Source: Byssothecium circinans
Lineage: Eukaryota > Ascomycota > Dothideomycetes > Pleosporales > Massarinaceae
Direction of reading: 5' to 3'
Assembly (NCBI GenBank): GCA_010015675.1
Contig: ML977001.1
Span: forward strand, 517,674 to 581,673
DNA length: 64,000 nt
This document shows positions 42,724 to 54,485 of this stretch, in pieces. The translations under genes and the position numbers were made by a program. Each line of letters opens with the position of its first letter. The first letter of the stretch is position 1. Below the pieces are notes generated by a model that did not search any database, was not told where the DNA came from, and worked only from the letters and a program-made list of their open reading frames with translations.

Positions 42724-44493
42724 TCACTCCTCGTCCTCTGATTCATCCCCTGTACCGTTCGCAATCGCTTTCCTCGGCACTTCAAACACGTATATGCCAT
42801 TGGGCACCTTTGCAACCATCCATCGCCCTATCCGGGCCTCTTTGCCCACAGCTGCCACTATACAAAGTCCCTCCTTACCCCGATCTCCGCGTTCTTGCAC
42901 AGAAAGCCCATTGACAATCCCTCGGATTAGAATAGAGTCATCCTCTTCGTCGTCCAAAGGAACTCGCCCAACCTTCCCTACAGATTCAACCGTGCGCTTG
43001 TCTTCCCCCACACGCCACGCTCGTATCCATCCATCCCAGCTTGCTGTTAGAATTAGATCCGCGAACGGTACTGTAGCAATTGCCGTGATGCATCTCGGTA
43101 GCCAAGGGCCTGGCTTTGCTGACACAACTGCATCGTGATTTGCTGACATGGCCTCTGGAGGTAGTGGTGGGTCCCGTCCGTGAGCGAGGGGCAATACATG
43201 TAGCGGTTTTTTCCTGTTGACAGACCACAGTGATAGCGCACCGTTGTCTGACCCGGTAACGAAGAGTCCAGCATCGAGGAAAGAAACGCAGTCCATAGAC
43301 CCCTCGACATAGGCAATGACCTCATCTTCTCCATCTTTTGCGCCATTGACCTCATCCTCGATCGTATTGTCCTTCTTCCCTCTATCCCCAAACCGACCCT
43401 TTCGCAACTTGTCCATGCCCTTTTGTCGAGCAGTTCCACCGCTACGGAACACCAGCTGGTTTTCTTCAACCACCTTCCACAACCTCGCTGAGCGATCCCG
43501 TGCGCCAACACTGATACAAGTCTCTTGGTTCACCTCAAGCCCCCCAGCAACCCCAATCACCACATCTTCGTGACCGTGAAGTGTTTCGACGTAGGCAGAT
43601 TCAGCAGCGCTCCAGACCAGTACAGCACGGTCCGCGCCTCCGGAGAACAGCTGTTCGGTGCCTCTTCGGAAAGACAACGAAGTAACAGCATCTCGATGCC
43701 TCGTGAAGAGTTTGCGGGGTGTTAGCGTGGCGGCGTCCCAGATGATAAGACGGGCGTGCTTGTCGCCAGTAGCTAAAAATCGACCCGAGTCTGATACTGC
43801 AATGGAGATGATCTCGCCTGTGTGTCCTAGAAAGTCCTTGTCGCCCTTCTTGTGAGCATTCCCCTTCCTCCAGAAGAGGCGTTTGGGGGTTCGCCGGGGC
43901 GTGAGGTTGGTCGGTCGGTCTGAGTCGGTTGCATTATAGACTGTTGGATCGGCAATCTCCCACTTCTCTACGACGAGGTCTTTGCTGGCAGTCCACGCGT
44001 ATGGAAGTCGCAGTGCACAACCGGTTATTGCCTTTTGCAGACCAGACTTGCCCATGGCGTGTGCCGCAGCCGCAAAGTCTAGCTGGCCCGCAATGTTCCT
44101 GTAAATCTTCCCCTTTGTCTCCGCCACATCCTCCTTCAATCTCTCCGCAATCAGGTCGCGGTCGATTTCTGCGGCATCAAAGCCCCCGTCGTCTTCGACT
44201 TCGTTCCGGATGTTCTCGAGATATCGTTCGGCGAGCCTGATACGCTTTTCGGCGGCAGTTTCCTTTTCATCGCTCGAACTTTCCGAGTCCTCGGGTTCTT
44301 CGAAAAGACCAGTGCCGTGCTCATCGTCCGACTCTTCGCTTCCGGATATCGACTCGTCTCGGTCTGCGCGGCGGGGACCTTTGGAGGATTTGGCGGCATT
44401 GGGCGCTACATTTCGTTTCTTCGAGGCGGGTGGGCCACTCTCGGCTCGTTTCCGTTTCCGCTGCGACGCAGGAACGGTGAAGAAGGAGGACAT
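42724..44493 (-). CDS. RRP9: U3 snoRNP protein Rrp9 (U3-55K), WD40 protein
   Basis: A single exon encodes 589 aa from MSSFFTVPAS; the frame is open upstream, but the extension covers the promoter shared with RPT4. The first ~90 residues are basic then acidic (RKRKRAESG, GSEESDDEHG). The RRP9 signature AEKRIRLAERYLENIRNE follows, then LKEDVAETKGKIYR. Seven WD40 blades fill the rest (TGEIISIAVSDSGRFLATG, LFSGGADRAVLVW, VGARDRSARLWK, ASWDGWIRAW). It is a specific protein of the U3 box C/D snoRNP, required for 18S rRNA processing in the nucleolus. An insertion of about 50 charged residues separates blades 4 and 5. Confidence 0.93.
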   Translation of the reverse strand: MSSFFTVPASQRKRKRAESGPPASKKRNVAPNAAKSSKGPRRADRDESISGSEESDDEHGTGLFEEPEDSESSSDEKETAAEKRIRLAERYLENIRNEVEDDGGFDAAEIDRDLIAERLKEDVAETKGKIYRNIAGQLDFAAAAHAMGKSGLQKAITGCALRLPYAWTASKDLVVEKWEIADPTVYNATDSDRPTNLTPRRTPKRLFWRKGNAHKKGDKDFLGHTGEIISIAVSDSGRFLATGDKHARLIIWDAATLTPRKLFTRHRDAVTSLSFRRGTEQLFSGGADRAVLVWSAAESAYVETLHGHEDVVIGVAGGLEVNQETCISVGARDRSARLWKVVEENQLVFRSGGTARQKGMDKLRKGRFGDRGKKDNTIEDEVNGAKDGEDEVIAYVEGSMDCVSFLDAGLFVTGSDNGALSLWSVNRKKPLHVLPLAHGRDPPLPPEAMSANHDAVVSAKPGPWLPRCITAIATVPFADLILTASWDGWIRAWRVGEDKRTVESVGKVGRVPLDDEEDDSILIRGIVNGLSVQERGDRGKEGLCIVAAVGKEARIGRWMVAKVPNGIYVFEVPRKAIANGTGDESEDEE

Positions 44494-44836
44494 TGCTGGG
44501 TTGACGTGGAAGGCAAAAGCTGTGGTTGCAAAAGTTCGAACCAAGTTGATCGGCGAACTTTTTTCTGACGCCGACGCGCAGGCCGGCCCGACGTTGTTCC
44601 GGGCTCTCAAGAGCTCCGGCCGCCGCAAGTGCAGGTACACGACAAGCTTCCCATCAACGCTCACCATCCATCTCTCTCGCCGACACCCCCGCCTTTCTTG
44701 CTCTCAAACAGAACTCAAAGAGCTTGTCTAGGCTTCTACCTCCCCAATCCATCCACCCACGCTACTTCATCAACCGCCGTCGCCCGTCGCCCGCCGCGAG
44801 AACTCCACTACACTTAACCCACCCCACACCGTCATC
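44494..44836. promoter_or_regulatory. Bidirectional promoter, RRP9 / RPT4
   Basis: The 343 bp between divergent start codons hold both promoters. The RPT4-proximal part is pyrimidine-rich (CCCACCCCACACCGTC), as in many fungal 5' UTRs. No PACE motif is obvious. Confidence 0.6.
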
Positions 44837-46114
44837 ATGAGCGGCAGCAGCGACCCGGAGCGAGAGCACGCGCTCGAAGAGTACAAGACGAAGCTGTTGG
44901 AGTCACGTGAATGGGAGGCAAAGCTGAAGGCACTGCGGTTAGAGATTAAGGGCCTCCAACACGACTTTGACGTATCAGAAGACAACATCAAGGCGCTCCA
45001 GAGCGTCGGCCAGATAATAGGCGAAGTGCTCAAGCAGCTGGATGAGGAGCGATGTAAGCAATGAATGAGTGTGGTATTGGATATTGCTAACAAACCGCAG
45101 TCATCGTCAAGGCCTCTTCAGGTCCACGATATGTTGTCGGCTGCCGCTCCAAGGTCGACAAGCTGAAGCTGAAGCAGGGCACCCGAGTGGCGCTGGACAT
45201 GACGACGCTCACAATCATGCGAATGCTGCCCCGCGAAGTCGACCCGCTCGTCTACAACATGTCATTGGAGGACCCCGGACAAGTCAGTTTCGGCGGTATC
45301 GGTGGTCTGAACGAGCAGATTCGAGAGCTGCGCGAAGTCATCGAGCTGCCGCTGAAGAATCCCGAGCTATTCCTGCGAGTAGGCATCAAGCCACCAAAGG
45401 GTGTCCTGCTCTACGGCCCACCCGGAACCGGAAAGACGTTGCTGGCCCGAGCTGTGGCGAGCAGCTTGGAGACAAATTTCCTCAAGGTTGTGTCTTCAGC
45501 CATCGTCGACAAGTACATTGGCGAGTCGGCACGGTTGATCCGAGAGATGTTTGGCTACGCAAAGGAGCACGAACCCTGTATCATCTTCATGGATGAAATC
45601 GACGCTATCGGTGGACGAAGGTTCTCGGAGGGTACCTCGGCAGATCGAGAGATTCAGCGAACTCTCATGGAGCTGCTCAATCAGCTCGACGGTTTCGACT
45701 ACCTCGGACAGACCAAGATTATCATGGCGACGAATCGACCAGATACCCTCGACCCGGCTCTGCTCCGTGCTGGACGATTGGACAGGAAGATTGAGATTCC
45801 GCTACCCAACGAGGTCGGCAGACTCGAGATTATGAAGATCCATGCTAGCGGGGTGCAGACGGATGGCGAGATTGACTTTGAGAGCATTGTCAAGATGAGC
45901 GACCAATTCAACGGAGCTGATCTGCGGAACGTGGTCACGGAAGCGTAAGTCCTCCTTACTCTCTTTTGCATTGCATATTCTGACATGTTGTAGTGGCCTG
46001 TTCGCCATCAAAGACTACCGAGACTCGATCAACCAGGACGACTTCAACAAGGCGGTGCGCAAGATGGCCGAGTCGAAGAAGCTGGAGGGCAAGCTAGAGT
46101 ACCAGAAATTGTAG
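44837..46114 (+). CDS. RPT4: 26S proteasome regulatory ATPase Rpt4 (PSMC6-type)
   Basis: Exons 44837-45053, 45101-45944 and 45994-46114 encode 393 aa. An N-terminal coiled coil (residues 5-72) leads to an OB-fold ([19 protein letters not shown]) and the AAA+ domain. Walker A is GPPGTGKT near residue 177, Walker B is [12 protein letters not shown] near 236, and the second region of homology is [19 protein letters not shown] near 284. [13 protein letters not shown] and [19 protein letters not shown] are specific to Rpt4. The C-terminus ends YQKL, without the HbYX motif, as expected for Rpt4. It unfolds substrates as part of the heterohexameric base of the 19S particle. It is the third proteasome gene in the window. 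Confidence 0.96.
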
Positions 46115-46274
46115 GGAAGGTGACTCCTCGGGCGAGCTAGTGGTGCGCAAGGAAAGGCAAGCATGATAGACAAAGGTGTCATGTACAATAATGATATTGG
46201 TAGCAGAATATATCTTTCTGCGTCAGCTATTCAACACCCATTCCGTGATATATCTGTTGATCCCTCTGACTATA

Positions 46275-47290
46275 TTATACCAACTCGTAAGCAAGCCTCT
46301 GCGGCACACTTTCCAATCTCCCCTCAATCTCCCCCAACGACTTGCCTGAAACCGGCCACCGTAACTCCAGCTCACAGAAATAATTCGCCTCCTCCGCCAC
46401 CTTCTTAAACCCCACACCTTCAAATAACTTGATACTCCTTACATTCCCCTCATCAATCTTAACCCGCAGATACTGCAAACAGCATTTCTTCCCACCTTTC
46501 CCTTTCCCATTCCCTTTTCCATCCTCACCTCCCGCCTGAAACTCCTCCATAATTGCATCCTGCGAATAAAGCACATACCACATAAACACCAACAAGACTT
46601 CCCTGCCCAACCCCCTTCCCTGGAAGCCCTTGGCCGCGATCATGATTTCCACTTCGCCAACCACGGGCTGCAGGTTATCGGTTTGTATCAGCTTTTGCGT
46701 TGAGGGGTCTGTGAGACGCCAGTCCGTTTCTGTGTCTGGGTCTTCGGGGGAAGAGGAGGAGGATGGTGTAAGGAAGAGGTTGATGTCACCGATCATGGTG
46801 TGCGGCGTGTCGTGTTTGGTAGGTGGGATTATTGTCGGTGGCAATGGTAAGGGGGAGGTGCAGACGATGAAGGTTATTTTATCGGCGTCTGTTCGCCAGG
46901 AAGTTTGCATGGCATATTCTTCGGGGAGGGTGAGGGGTTCGGATGCCGTGAGGGCTTGGAGGTCCTGTGTCGATGTGTTAGAGATTGCATGTGTATGTTG
47001 CAACACCTTGCGCGATCTGGAGTGGGGGAAGTTTTGGGGATATTTTGATTTTGACATGTGGCTGTATCGTGAGGTGGGAGCGACGGGGGTAGGGGGTCAT
47101 CTTTCAAGGTTTGGTGGGATAGGGAAGGGCGTACAGGATCTTGCATCCAGGTATGGTAGGTTGGTACGTGGTGTTCGGAGTATGGCACGAGGAGGACTTT
47201 TGGTGTGAGGAGCGCTGTTCTTTTTGGTTAGTAACAGCGGCTGTCTGAGGTGAATGGGTTTGTTGTGCCTTGGTGCTCGTTGAGCTTCAT
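46275..47290 (-). CDS. NAT9-like GNAT N-acetyltransferase, with a GC-AG intron
   Basis: Exons 47290-47269, 47214-47135 and 46964-46275 give 263 aa. The N-terminus becomes MKLNEHQALLTPKVLLVPYS, then EHHVPTYHTWMQDPDLQALT, which is the NAT9 family start. The first intron has a GC donor (CAAG/GCACAA), a perfect TACTAAC branch site and a CAG acceptor; no GT donor could join these exons. The acetyl-CoA loop is AKGFQGRGLGREVL (residues around 165), and IDEGNVRSIKLFEGVGFKKV completes the GNAT fold. Two insertions are low complexity: LTPSSSSSPEDPDTETD and a Gly/Lys run (DGKGNGKGKGGKK). Animal NAT9 is linked to microtubule stability; the fungal substrate is unknown. Convergent with RPT4, with 160 bp between. 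Confidence 0.85.
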
Positions 47291-48121
47291 CTTTGCGATC
47301 TACTCGATGCTCTTTCGTGCTCTTGCGGGTGAAAGTCTAATAACGGATTTACAAGCCCGCAATTCACTTTGCAATGCTTGCACTTGCCTGTCCTCTTTCT
47401 TGAATGATGGTGTCTAACGCGAAAAGGGCGGATGGGGATGCCTAGCCGACGCTGTAATTGAGGAGGGGTGCAGAAGATGGCGTAAGGTAGCGTAGAAATA
47501 AGTTACGGTTTGGGAATATTGGACGCTGTGACTTTCTGACCCGCGTCGGAAGGTGGAGTTGGAGTTGTCTTTGCTACTCCTAAAGATTCGACTGTCAATT
47601 GCACAAAGCCAAGAAGCTTGAACTCGATGTATTGATTGTGGAAGTCGGTGCGCAGAGTTCGTAGAAATCTGTCACTGTATCATTGATCAGTATCTTTCCT
47701 TGCACAAGTGTGTTTCTCGCTTACCTGTAATACACTCCCAATTGCATGAACACTGACCGTCAAATGTTAACTGGGGTGATGTTGACGAGTGTGGAAACTT
47801 GGGCACCTACTAAAATTAGACGGGAAGTTCATCGTGTGACCAGCCGCTAACTTGATACGGGAAGCGCGAATCATTATCATCCAACTTTATTTGTTTATTT
47901 TCCCTCCGTGACACTACCGCAGTCGACGTTTTGCCCACCGGCGAACGTACATGGGCTGTGGGCTAAACTTCGGAACATTCATGGAATCTGAACCTGGCGT
48001 TTGAAAAAGCTAGATGCAGGCCGGTCTCACGGGGCATCTATGACATAATCTTCAGTTACCCTCGCAACTTCGGCCTCGATCAAAGACCTCCTCCTCACTC
48101 ATTTCACCCCCTGGACAAGCC
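47291..48121. promoter_or_regulatory. Divergent upstream region of the NAT9-like and SDR genes
   Basis: The 831 bp separate two divergent genes. No ORF is supported. A CCTACTAAAATTAGACGG-type AT-rich patch is near 47807. Confidence 0.5.
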
Positions 48122-49690
48122 ATGGCCCCGATCAAAGTCCTCATCACCGGCGGCACCGGTTTTCTCGGCAGTGCAATAGTCCAAGCCTTCCTCTCCCTCT
48201 CCAACCCCTCTGAATACAACATCACAGCAATAGACATCAATCCCCCGTCTCTCGGCACACAGTCCTTTTCTCAGGTCCGGTATGTGCGTGCCAATGTCTT
48301 GCAACGCGAGGAGCTGAAGAGGGTGTTTGAGGAAGCGAGGCCCGATGTTGTTGTACACACGGTTGGCGTGTATGCGACAGTGGCAGAGAGATATGCGCTG
48401 AAGGGGAAGGTCTGCGAGACGATATTCGAGGTCAACGTTGAGGGGACGAGGAACGTAGTTGAGATGGCGCAGGAGGTGGGTGTCAAGGCTTTGGTAAGTG
48501 GACTTTCTGTTAGGGATTAAACATGCTGGGGATTGCCGCTTCTGTCCTTCGTCTTGTGCAGCGTAAGGAAAATATCTGACTTTACAAAGGTGTACACGAG
48601 TAGTGTCACGGTCGTGCTCGATGAGCTTGAGAAGGGCTTCAAGAACGTAGACGAGACATGGCCAACAGGTCGCGCGACAACCGCTTATGGGCAATCCAAG
48701 GTACGTCCGTCATCATCTTCCAGATACTTGTTCCTGTGTTATACTTCAGTACACCCTGTGTCTTCCTTTTTTCCGTTGCCTACCCCAAGGAGAGATCTGC
48801 TGTCAAAGTGTACCATATACGGTACTGTGCCCTCAATTGCCGCGCAAGCATAGATCTCCGTTGTCCTTGTCTCTCCTTGTTTCCCGGAACATCTCCCATA
48901 TCTTCCATCTAAGATCACCCTTCGTAGCTTTTGTCTCCGTTGCCCTCACCCATCTGCACACCTCTTCTCCCCGCCCTTTTCCTTGTATCCTTCTTCTTAT
49001 TCCTCCAAGCATCGCCAATCAAACAGCTCAGCTTACACTCTCCTAGACCATAGCGGAAAGCCTCGTACTCGCCGCCAACACGCCCTCCTTCTCCACCTGT
49101 GCCCTTCGACCCTCTGCTATCTTCGGCCCCAACGATCCCACCCTAATCCCCGCAATACACTCCCTAATTGCGAGAGGCGAGACCCCCTTCATCATAGGCT
49201 CCGACACCAATCTACAAGATTATGTTTTCGTGAACAACGTAGCTGATGCCCACGTACTCGCCGTCCGCAACCTTCTCGGCCCAGCCACTGCCGCAGGTCA
49301 CGCCTTCTTCATCACCAACGGCGAACCCGTCTCTCTACGAAGTATATGTATGGTGATTTGGAAGGAGTTCGGGCATGTACCTCCGTTTGAGGTGAGGATT
49401 CCGGAGAGACTAGCCTGGTGGATGGGACTCGGGGCAGAGTGGTGGAGTTGGGTCAGCCGGTCGAGGGGGACGTTCAGTCGGGGGGCCATTCTCGATGTGA
49501 CGATGGATCGTTATTGCAGTATTCAGAAGGCGAGGCGCATTTTGGGGTATAAACCGAAGGTGGGGTTGCCCGAGGCGTTTCGAATGAGCTGTCAAGTAAG
49601 TTGGCCAAGTGAAGCGGCTGTTGGGTGTATGGGAGATACTGACGGGAGTAGCATTTCAAGCAGAAGTTCAGCGATCAAGAAAAGAAGTGA
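48122..49690 (+). CDS. 3-beta-hydroxysteroid dehydrogenase-like SDR
   Basis: Exons 48122-48493, 48590-48700, 49047-49595 and 49652-49690 encode 356 aa. Residues 5-14 are the NAD-binding VLITGGTGFLG. HTVGVYATV, VYTSSVTVV and the catalytic YGQSK (YxxxK, rebuilt at the exon 2 end) follow, then CALRPSAIFGPND and VFVNNVADAHVLA, which place it with 3-beta-HSD/ERG26-like enzymes. Length matches Erg26 (about 350). It may oxidise sterol or other alcohols; a C-terminal membrane association patch (ERLAWWMGLGAEWWSWV) fits a membrane-linked enzyme. The third intron is long, 346 nt. The last exon is only 13 codons. Confidence 0.85.
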
Positions 49691-49781
49691 GGAGAGGGAA
49701 GGAGATGTGATTATGGCTGTGGTTGCGCAAGCTGTGCTGTGGTTGATGCTCGAGTGGCAATCAGTCTTGTCGAACGACCCG

Positions 49782-49816
<35 letters not shown>
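49782..49816. repeat. Homopolymer of 35 C
   Basis: An uninterrupted run of 35 C begins 92 bp after the SDR stop codon. It lies in its 3' UTR or just beyond, and the G-strand could form a quadruplex. The exact length may be a sequencing or assembly estimate. Confidence 0.85.
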
Positions 49817-49818
<2 letters not shown>

Positions 49819-51251
49819 GCCTCCGCTCTCCGAACTGTAGATCTTTCTGCAGGCCACGCTGTAGGATACTCGGAGGTTGCAAACGGGACACCAACTTCAA
49901 GCTTGAGGGGCGATTTGAAGAGTAGATTGTCGAATCTCTTCTTTCTGTTCGTCTGCGCCGTATTGGGTGGTGCTACTCCCGTACTCCTAATTCCGCAGGT
50001 GGGAGTGGGAGTAGCCTAACATCCACCATTTACGCAGCCTCAAGTAGGTGACGGCTTGCCCCTTTCTTTTACTCAATCATCACGTCAACATCTACATCAC
50101 CATATGCATTCACTTGTGATTCCTCCGTTGAAGATGGATTCGGGCGTTCTCGTTATGCAAGCTTCTCCACTGACATTGGGACGCTTTTCTTCACCGATTC
50201 TCCACGATTCACTTATCGCTTCATTCCGTATGCTCTACATAATCTCAGTCTTTCATACTCCCCTGACTACGTTGGACTGATGGTGGGGAGGCCAATTGCG
50301 GCGCGTGACGCTCCCCTCACTGCGCTGTATACGTCGCGTGGCTCAAGAGCATGGCAAATCCGTTTGGCAAAACAAAGTTCAATCTCTTTTAAGTGAGGGT
50401 GTGAGTCCTTGTAGCGATTGTATGGTTCAGGCAGGCCCCAAGCTTGCCGTTAGTTGCCAGCTGCGTCCCCGTTTGGTTGATCATAAGGTCGGCCCCGTCC
50501 ACCAGATTGATGCACTACAAACGGGAACTTCGGAACTCCGGCTTGTCTACATTCTATAAAAGCCTCCTTCACGCTATGTGCCTCATAGGATTTCTCATGG
50601 ACAAGTCTTCACTGATATACTCCCACACTTGGTGTGGTGGTGAATATATATCACAGATTCTGCTATCTTCGGTGCGTTTCACAATGGACCCTTCACGAGC
50701 GCGGGCTGACTGAACTTACAGAAATAAGATTGGCCCATGATGTACAAAACCTCTGGTGACGGCCTCGTGCCGGTGCCGGAGTGGGTCTGGCAGTCTGCCG
50801 TTCCGGCAACCGCTGCTGCGGTTGCTGTTGCTGCCTCGCTCCTGCCTTCAATTGTGCTTTTTCTTATGCCCAAGCATCGAGGCTAATCAAAACTCGCCCT
50901 CACCTTTCTTCCCCTCCCCACCTCTACACCACCGTCTCTCTCTGTCTCTTGATTTCCTTTGTCTCTACTTCTTCCTTTAGAGATATCTTTCAGTCCGGGA
51001 TACGGCGTTGTCGAGATTTCTTTCTTCTCTTTCTCTCCACCATCGCACTCTGGAGCGCCAGACACCTGAGACCTGCCAACTACCCGCCCCAAGTTCTAAG
51101 GGTGCCCTACGCCTGCTGCCGTCACCAGTCAGATTCGGAATCCGGCCAGCATCCACTTCCCATCATTCAAGCCGATATCACAAAGTCTGTAAGTCACTAT
51201 GCCCTCATCTTGCTGGGCGGCTTGTTCTAACATTGATCAGCAATTGCCACA
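49817..51251. other. Intergenic, with 5' UTR intron of the next gene
   Basis: No coding gene is recognised over about 1.4 kb. A probable 52-nt 5' UTR intron lies at 51189-51240 (GTAAGT donor, TTCTAAC branch, TCAG acceptor), just before the start codon at 51252. The 50905-50990 stretch is strongly pyrimidine-rich, as in fungal promoters. Confidence 0.55.
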
Positions 51252-52234
51252 ATGTCTAATGCATTGTCCAAATTGTGCCCTGAGCCCTTGTTCGAAGATG
51301 AAGCTCTCATACTCCTGAATATGGGTTTCCGTCTTTTGCCCTCGGAAGTATCCCAAGCGGTCGCAAACGGCGATGAAATTCTCAAAATGCTTCCAGGAGA
51401 AATTCGGAATGCGATCTTTGAGGAGGTCTTCATCTCTGAAGCGACAATTCATCGAGGCGCTGAGGAGTTCGGCCCTCTGGCAGAGCAGGAGAAGGCAGAA
51501 ATTGAAGGCACCAAGAAGGTCATCAGCTGGCAATTGCTATGCACATGTCGCCAGTATTATGAGGAGGCATTCCCTCTCTTATATGCTAAAAATTCGCTTG
51601 CTCTGTGCACTGGCAAGAATGGTGCGCCTGGCAAAGTTGGTGCCTTCCCATTGACCCCAACCCCGATGAGTCTCATCAAGAATGTTCGGATCTCCTTCCG
51701 CCTCGATAACCCCGACAAGCCCGCAGCTGGCTCCGTCGCCAAATTCCTCGACGCCATTGTCGAATATTCCACCATTGACGTCCTCCGCGTCACGATTGCC
51801 TCTGTTGCCCATCACTTCGATGAGACCAATCCATGGGTGAGTATTTCTTTTCTTTCGAAGACACATTGTTTAGTATTGAATCTAATTCAAAGCAGAACAT
51901 TTTGATGATGGATCATCCGGTCATTGGGGCCCTAGAGAGGGTCATGAGATCCGGTGCTGTCAGAAACCTGGCTATTCGGTTGCATGATGGAGCATTTCTC
52001 AGCCCCGACTTCTCCCGATATCTCAGCCAAGAGCTTCTTCATGGCCATCACCTCATCTTCTTGCGATCGTGCTCCTGTCATACCTACGACTCCGCACGCA
52101 ATTGCATTGTGTGCGGCATGTCGGAAGATGCTCGGTCGTTGGAGCCGATTCAGCGACTTATCCTCAGCCATGAAGCGGACGCTTCTCCGGAGATGGTCGA
52201 CGATTGCCAGTATGAGATTCTCCAAAGGCTTTGA
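51252..52234 (+). CDS. Fungal F-box-like (LPxEIRN) protein, unknown function
   Basis: Exons 51252-51836 and 51896-52234 encode 307 aa. The motif MLPGEIRNAIFEEVF near residue 43 is followed by WQLLCTCRQYYEEAFPLLY, the recurrent pattern of a large Pezizomycotina family of F-box-like proteins (related to the 2EXR/DUF7730 groups). Members may be substrate adaptors of ubiquitin ligases, but most have no known role. The second half has a Cys-rich stretch (RSCSCHTYDSARNCIVCGM) that resembles a small metal-binding knuckle. It ends YEILQRL. Confidence 0.75.
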
Positions 52235-52602
52235 TCTTGGTGTATGGTGGAGGTGAATGGATGTATGAATATGGCTTCGATAGCAACTCACAAGTTCGTC
52301 TAGATTACGAATGAACCCTCTTCCTTCCTAACCTTTTGGCTATGAAAAAGACAAGCTGGATACAAAGTGCTGGTGAGAGCACTTCTATGATGATTATGTA
52401 TCATAAGTGATGATCGCTGCATGATTCATTTTAGTTATGAAGTCAGAACAAATATGTGCCAAGATATATTTCGTACTTGAACACATGTACTTGCTTTGAA
52501 AACAAGTAAAGATATAGTATTGTATAGATTATGGTTCTGGGAGAGTTATACGAAAGAATAACTCTAAGCAGCCCAGCTGCAGCCACGAGAGTCTTCCTCA
52601 AT
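52235..52602. terminator. Convergent 3' flanks, F-box-like and maltase genes
   Basis: This AT-rich, non-coding stretch between two tail-to-tail stops has candidate poly(A) signals such as AATAAC and TATAGATT on both strands. Confidence 0.5.
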
Positions 52603-54485
52603 CTACGAAAGAAGGTAGATACGCCCTTCATAAGCAGCCAACCTCTCTTGCGGAACATCCACCGAACTGATCAACAGCTTCTTCATCCCACTCGTCAGCT
52701 CTGCCGGCAACTTCAGCTCGATCTCTCTGTCCGTGAAATTGCATACAATGACAGCCTTCTTGTTCTGCCAGCTCTTGCCAAACACGAATAGATCCTCATT
52801 CTCCGGGTCCAAATCATCGAATTGGCCGTGGACGAGAAGATCATTGTACTCACGGCGGACTTGAAGCATGCGTTTCCAAAACGCTAACACAGATGTTTTG
52901 TCTCCTTGCTGCTGCTTCGCGTTGCACACAGCAGCGTCTTCGAGCGGCCGCATCCACGGCTCCGCTTTGCTGTCTACGGGCGAGAACCCATTGTGTGGGC
53001 CCGTGGACCAGGAGAGAGGGACGCGAGCGTGGTCTCGGGCAAGGTGTTGAAGCGATGTCTTTGCTGTGTTGAGGGCCTCAGGATTATTGTTGCTGCGTTG
53101 AGCAACCATTTTATACTTCCGTGTGCGTTAGTACACGCGAGACTCGTGAGGGAAATGTAAACGTACGTAGTTTGACGAATCCACATCCTTGTACTCGCTC
53201 ATGTCCCAATCCATGCCGAAATTCGTCATACCGAGCTCCTGGCCTTGATAGATGAATAAAGTTCCTGACAGAGCACACATCATGAGAGAGAGCAGTTTGC
53301 CGCCAGCGACCCTGTGCTCGGGGGCATCGGAAGTGAATCGTGTGATGGAGCGAGACTGGTCGTGGTTTTCGAGGAAGACAGTCGTCCAAGTGTCAGTCCC
53401 GCGGATTAAGTCTTGCGTACGTCTAATGGCGGCCTTGAACTCGGGGAGCTTGTAGTTTTTGGGCGTGGTTTGGAACTTGTATGGCCCTTGGCCGATGTCG
53501 ACGACGTCCTGCAAAGACTTTCTTAGTATTCGGTTGCGCGGAAGGTTGAATTGGAGAAGGCTACTTACGAATTGAAACACCATGTTCAGCTGCTTCTCTT
53601 TGGCAGAAACATACTTAACTACTCTCGACATTTCTGGCGTATGCGGACACTCTCCCACAGTCATTGCGTCGTACTTTTCCAGAATCTGGTTCATTTCCCC
53701 TAAAAACTCGTCCATTCTCGGCCCATTGCAGTACTGGAAACCAGCAAACTGCCACTCACTTTCCGGGTCTGTGATAGGCGCGTCTACCATTTCGCCTTTA
53801 CTGTACATATTGACGGTATCGACGCGGAAGCCATCTACACCACGTTCAAGCCAAAACTCCATGGCGGACTTGTAGATGGCGGCGCGGGCTTCGGGGTTCT
53901 CCCAGTTGAGATCGGGCTGCTCGGGGCAGAAGAGATGGAGATAGTATTCCTCAGTTTGGGGGTCCCATTGCCAGACGCTGCCACCGAAGTTGCTGAGCCA
54001 GTTATTTGGGGGTTTGCGTTCGTTGTTGACGTAGCGAGCTGGGCGCCAGATATACCAGTCGCGTTTTGGGTTGTCTTTTGACGACCGCGATTCTTGGAAC
54101 CAGGCGTGCTAGGAACTGTCAAAACATAGGCAAAAACGGGCACCTTTAAACGTACCTGATCTGAGGTGTGGTTGATGACGAGGTCGATAATAATACGCAT
54201 CCCCCGGTTATGGATCTCTGTGATCAATCTTTCCATGTCTTGAACAGTGCCGTAAGGGGTGTAGACTTTCTCATAGTCGCGAACGTCGTAACCCATGTCG
54301 ACTTGAGGAGAATCGTACATGGGGCAGATCCATATCGTATCGACGCCAATGGCTTCGATATAGTCCAATTCTTCGAGAATACCGTTCAGGTCACCAATAC
54401 CATCGCCATTGGAGTCCTTAAAGCTAGCCGGGTAGATCTGATAAACAACACTATCTTTCCACCATTTGCGTTGGCCGACAGTCAT
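52603..54485 (-). CDS. Alpha-glucosidase/maltase, GH13 family
   Basis: Exons 54485-54156, 54108-53569, 53508-53167 and 53115-52603 give 574 aa, the usual length of intracellular fungal maltases. Region I is [10 protein letters not shown] (residues 101-110), region [11 protein letters not shown] with nucleophile Asp207, region III TVGECP with acid/base Glu263, and region IV ENHDQSR with Asp340. No signal peptide is present, so it acts in the cytosol on imported maltose or isomaltose-type sugars. Start MTVGQRKWW was chosen because the open upstream frame has no family similarity. The gene diverges from an alpha-glucoside permease 1.1 kb away and is followed at 57.7 kb by a regulator, which together form a MAL-type locus. 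Confidence 0.93.
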
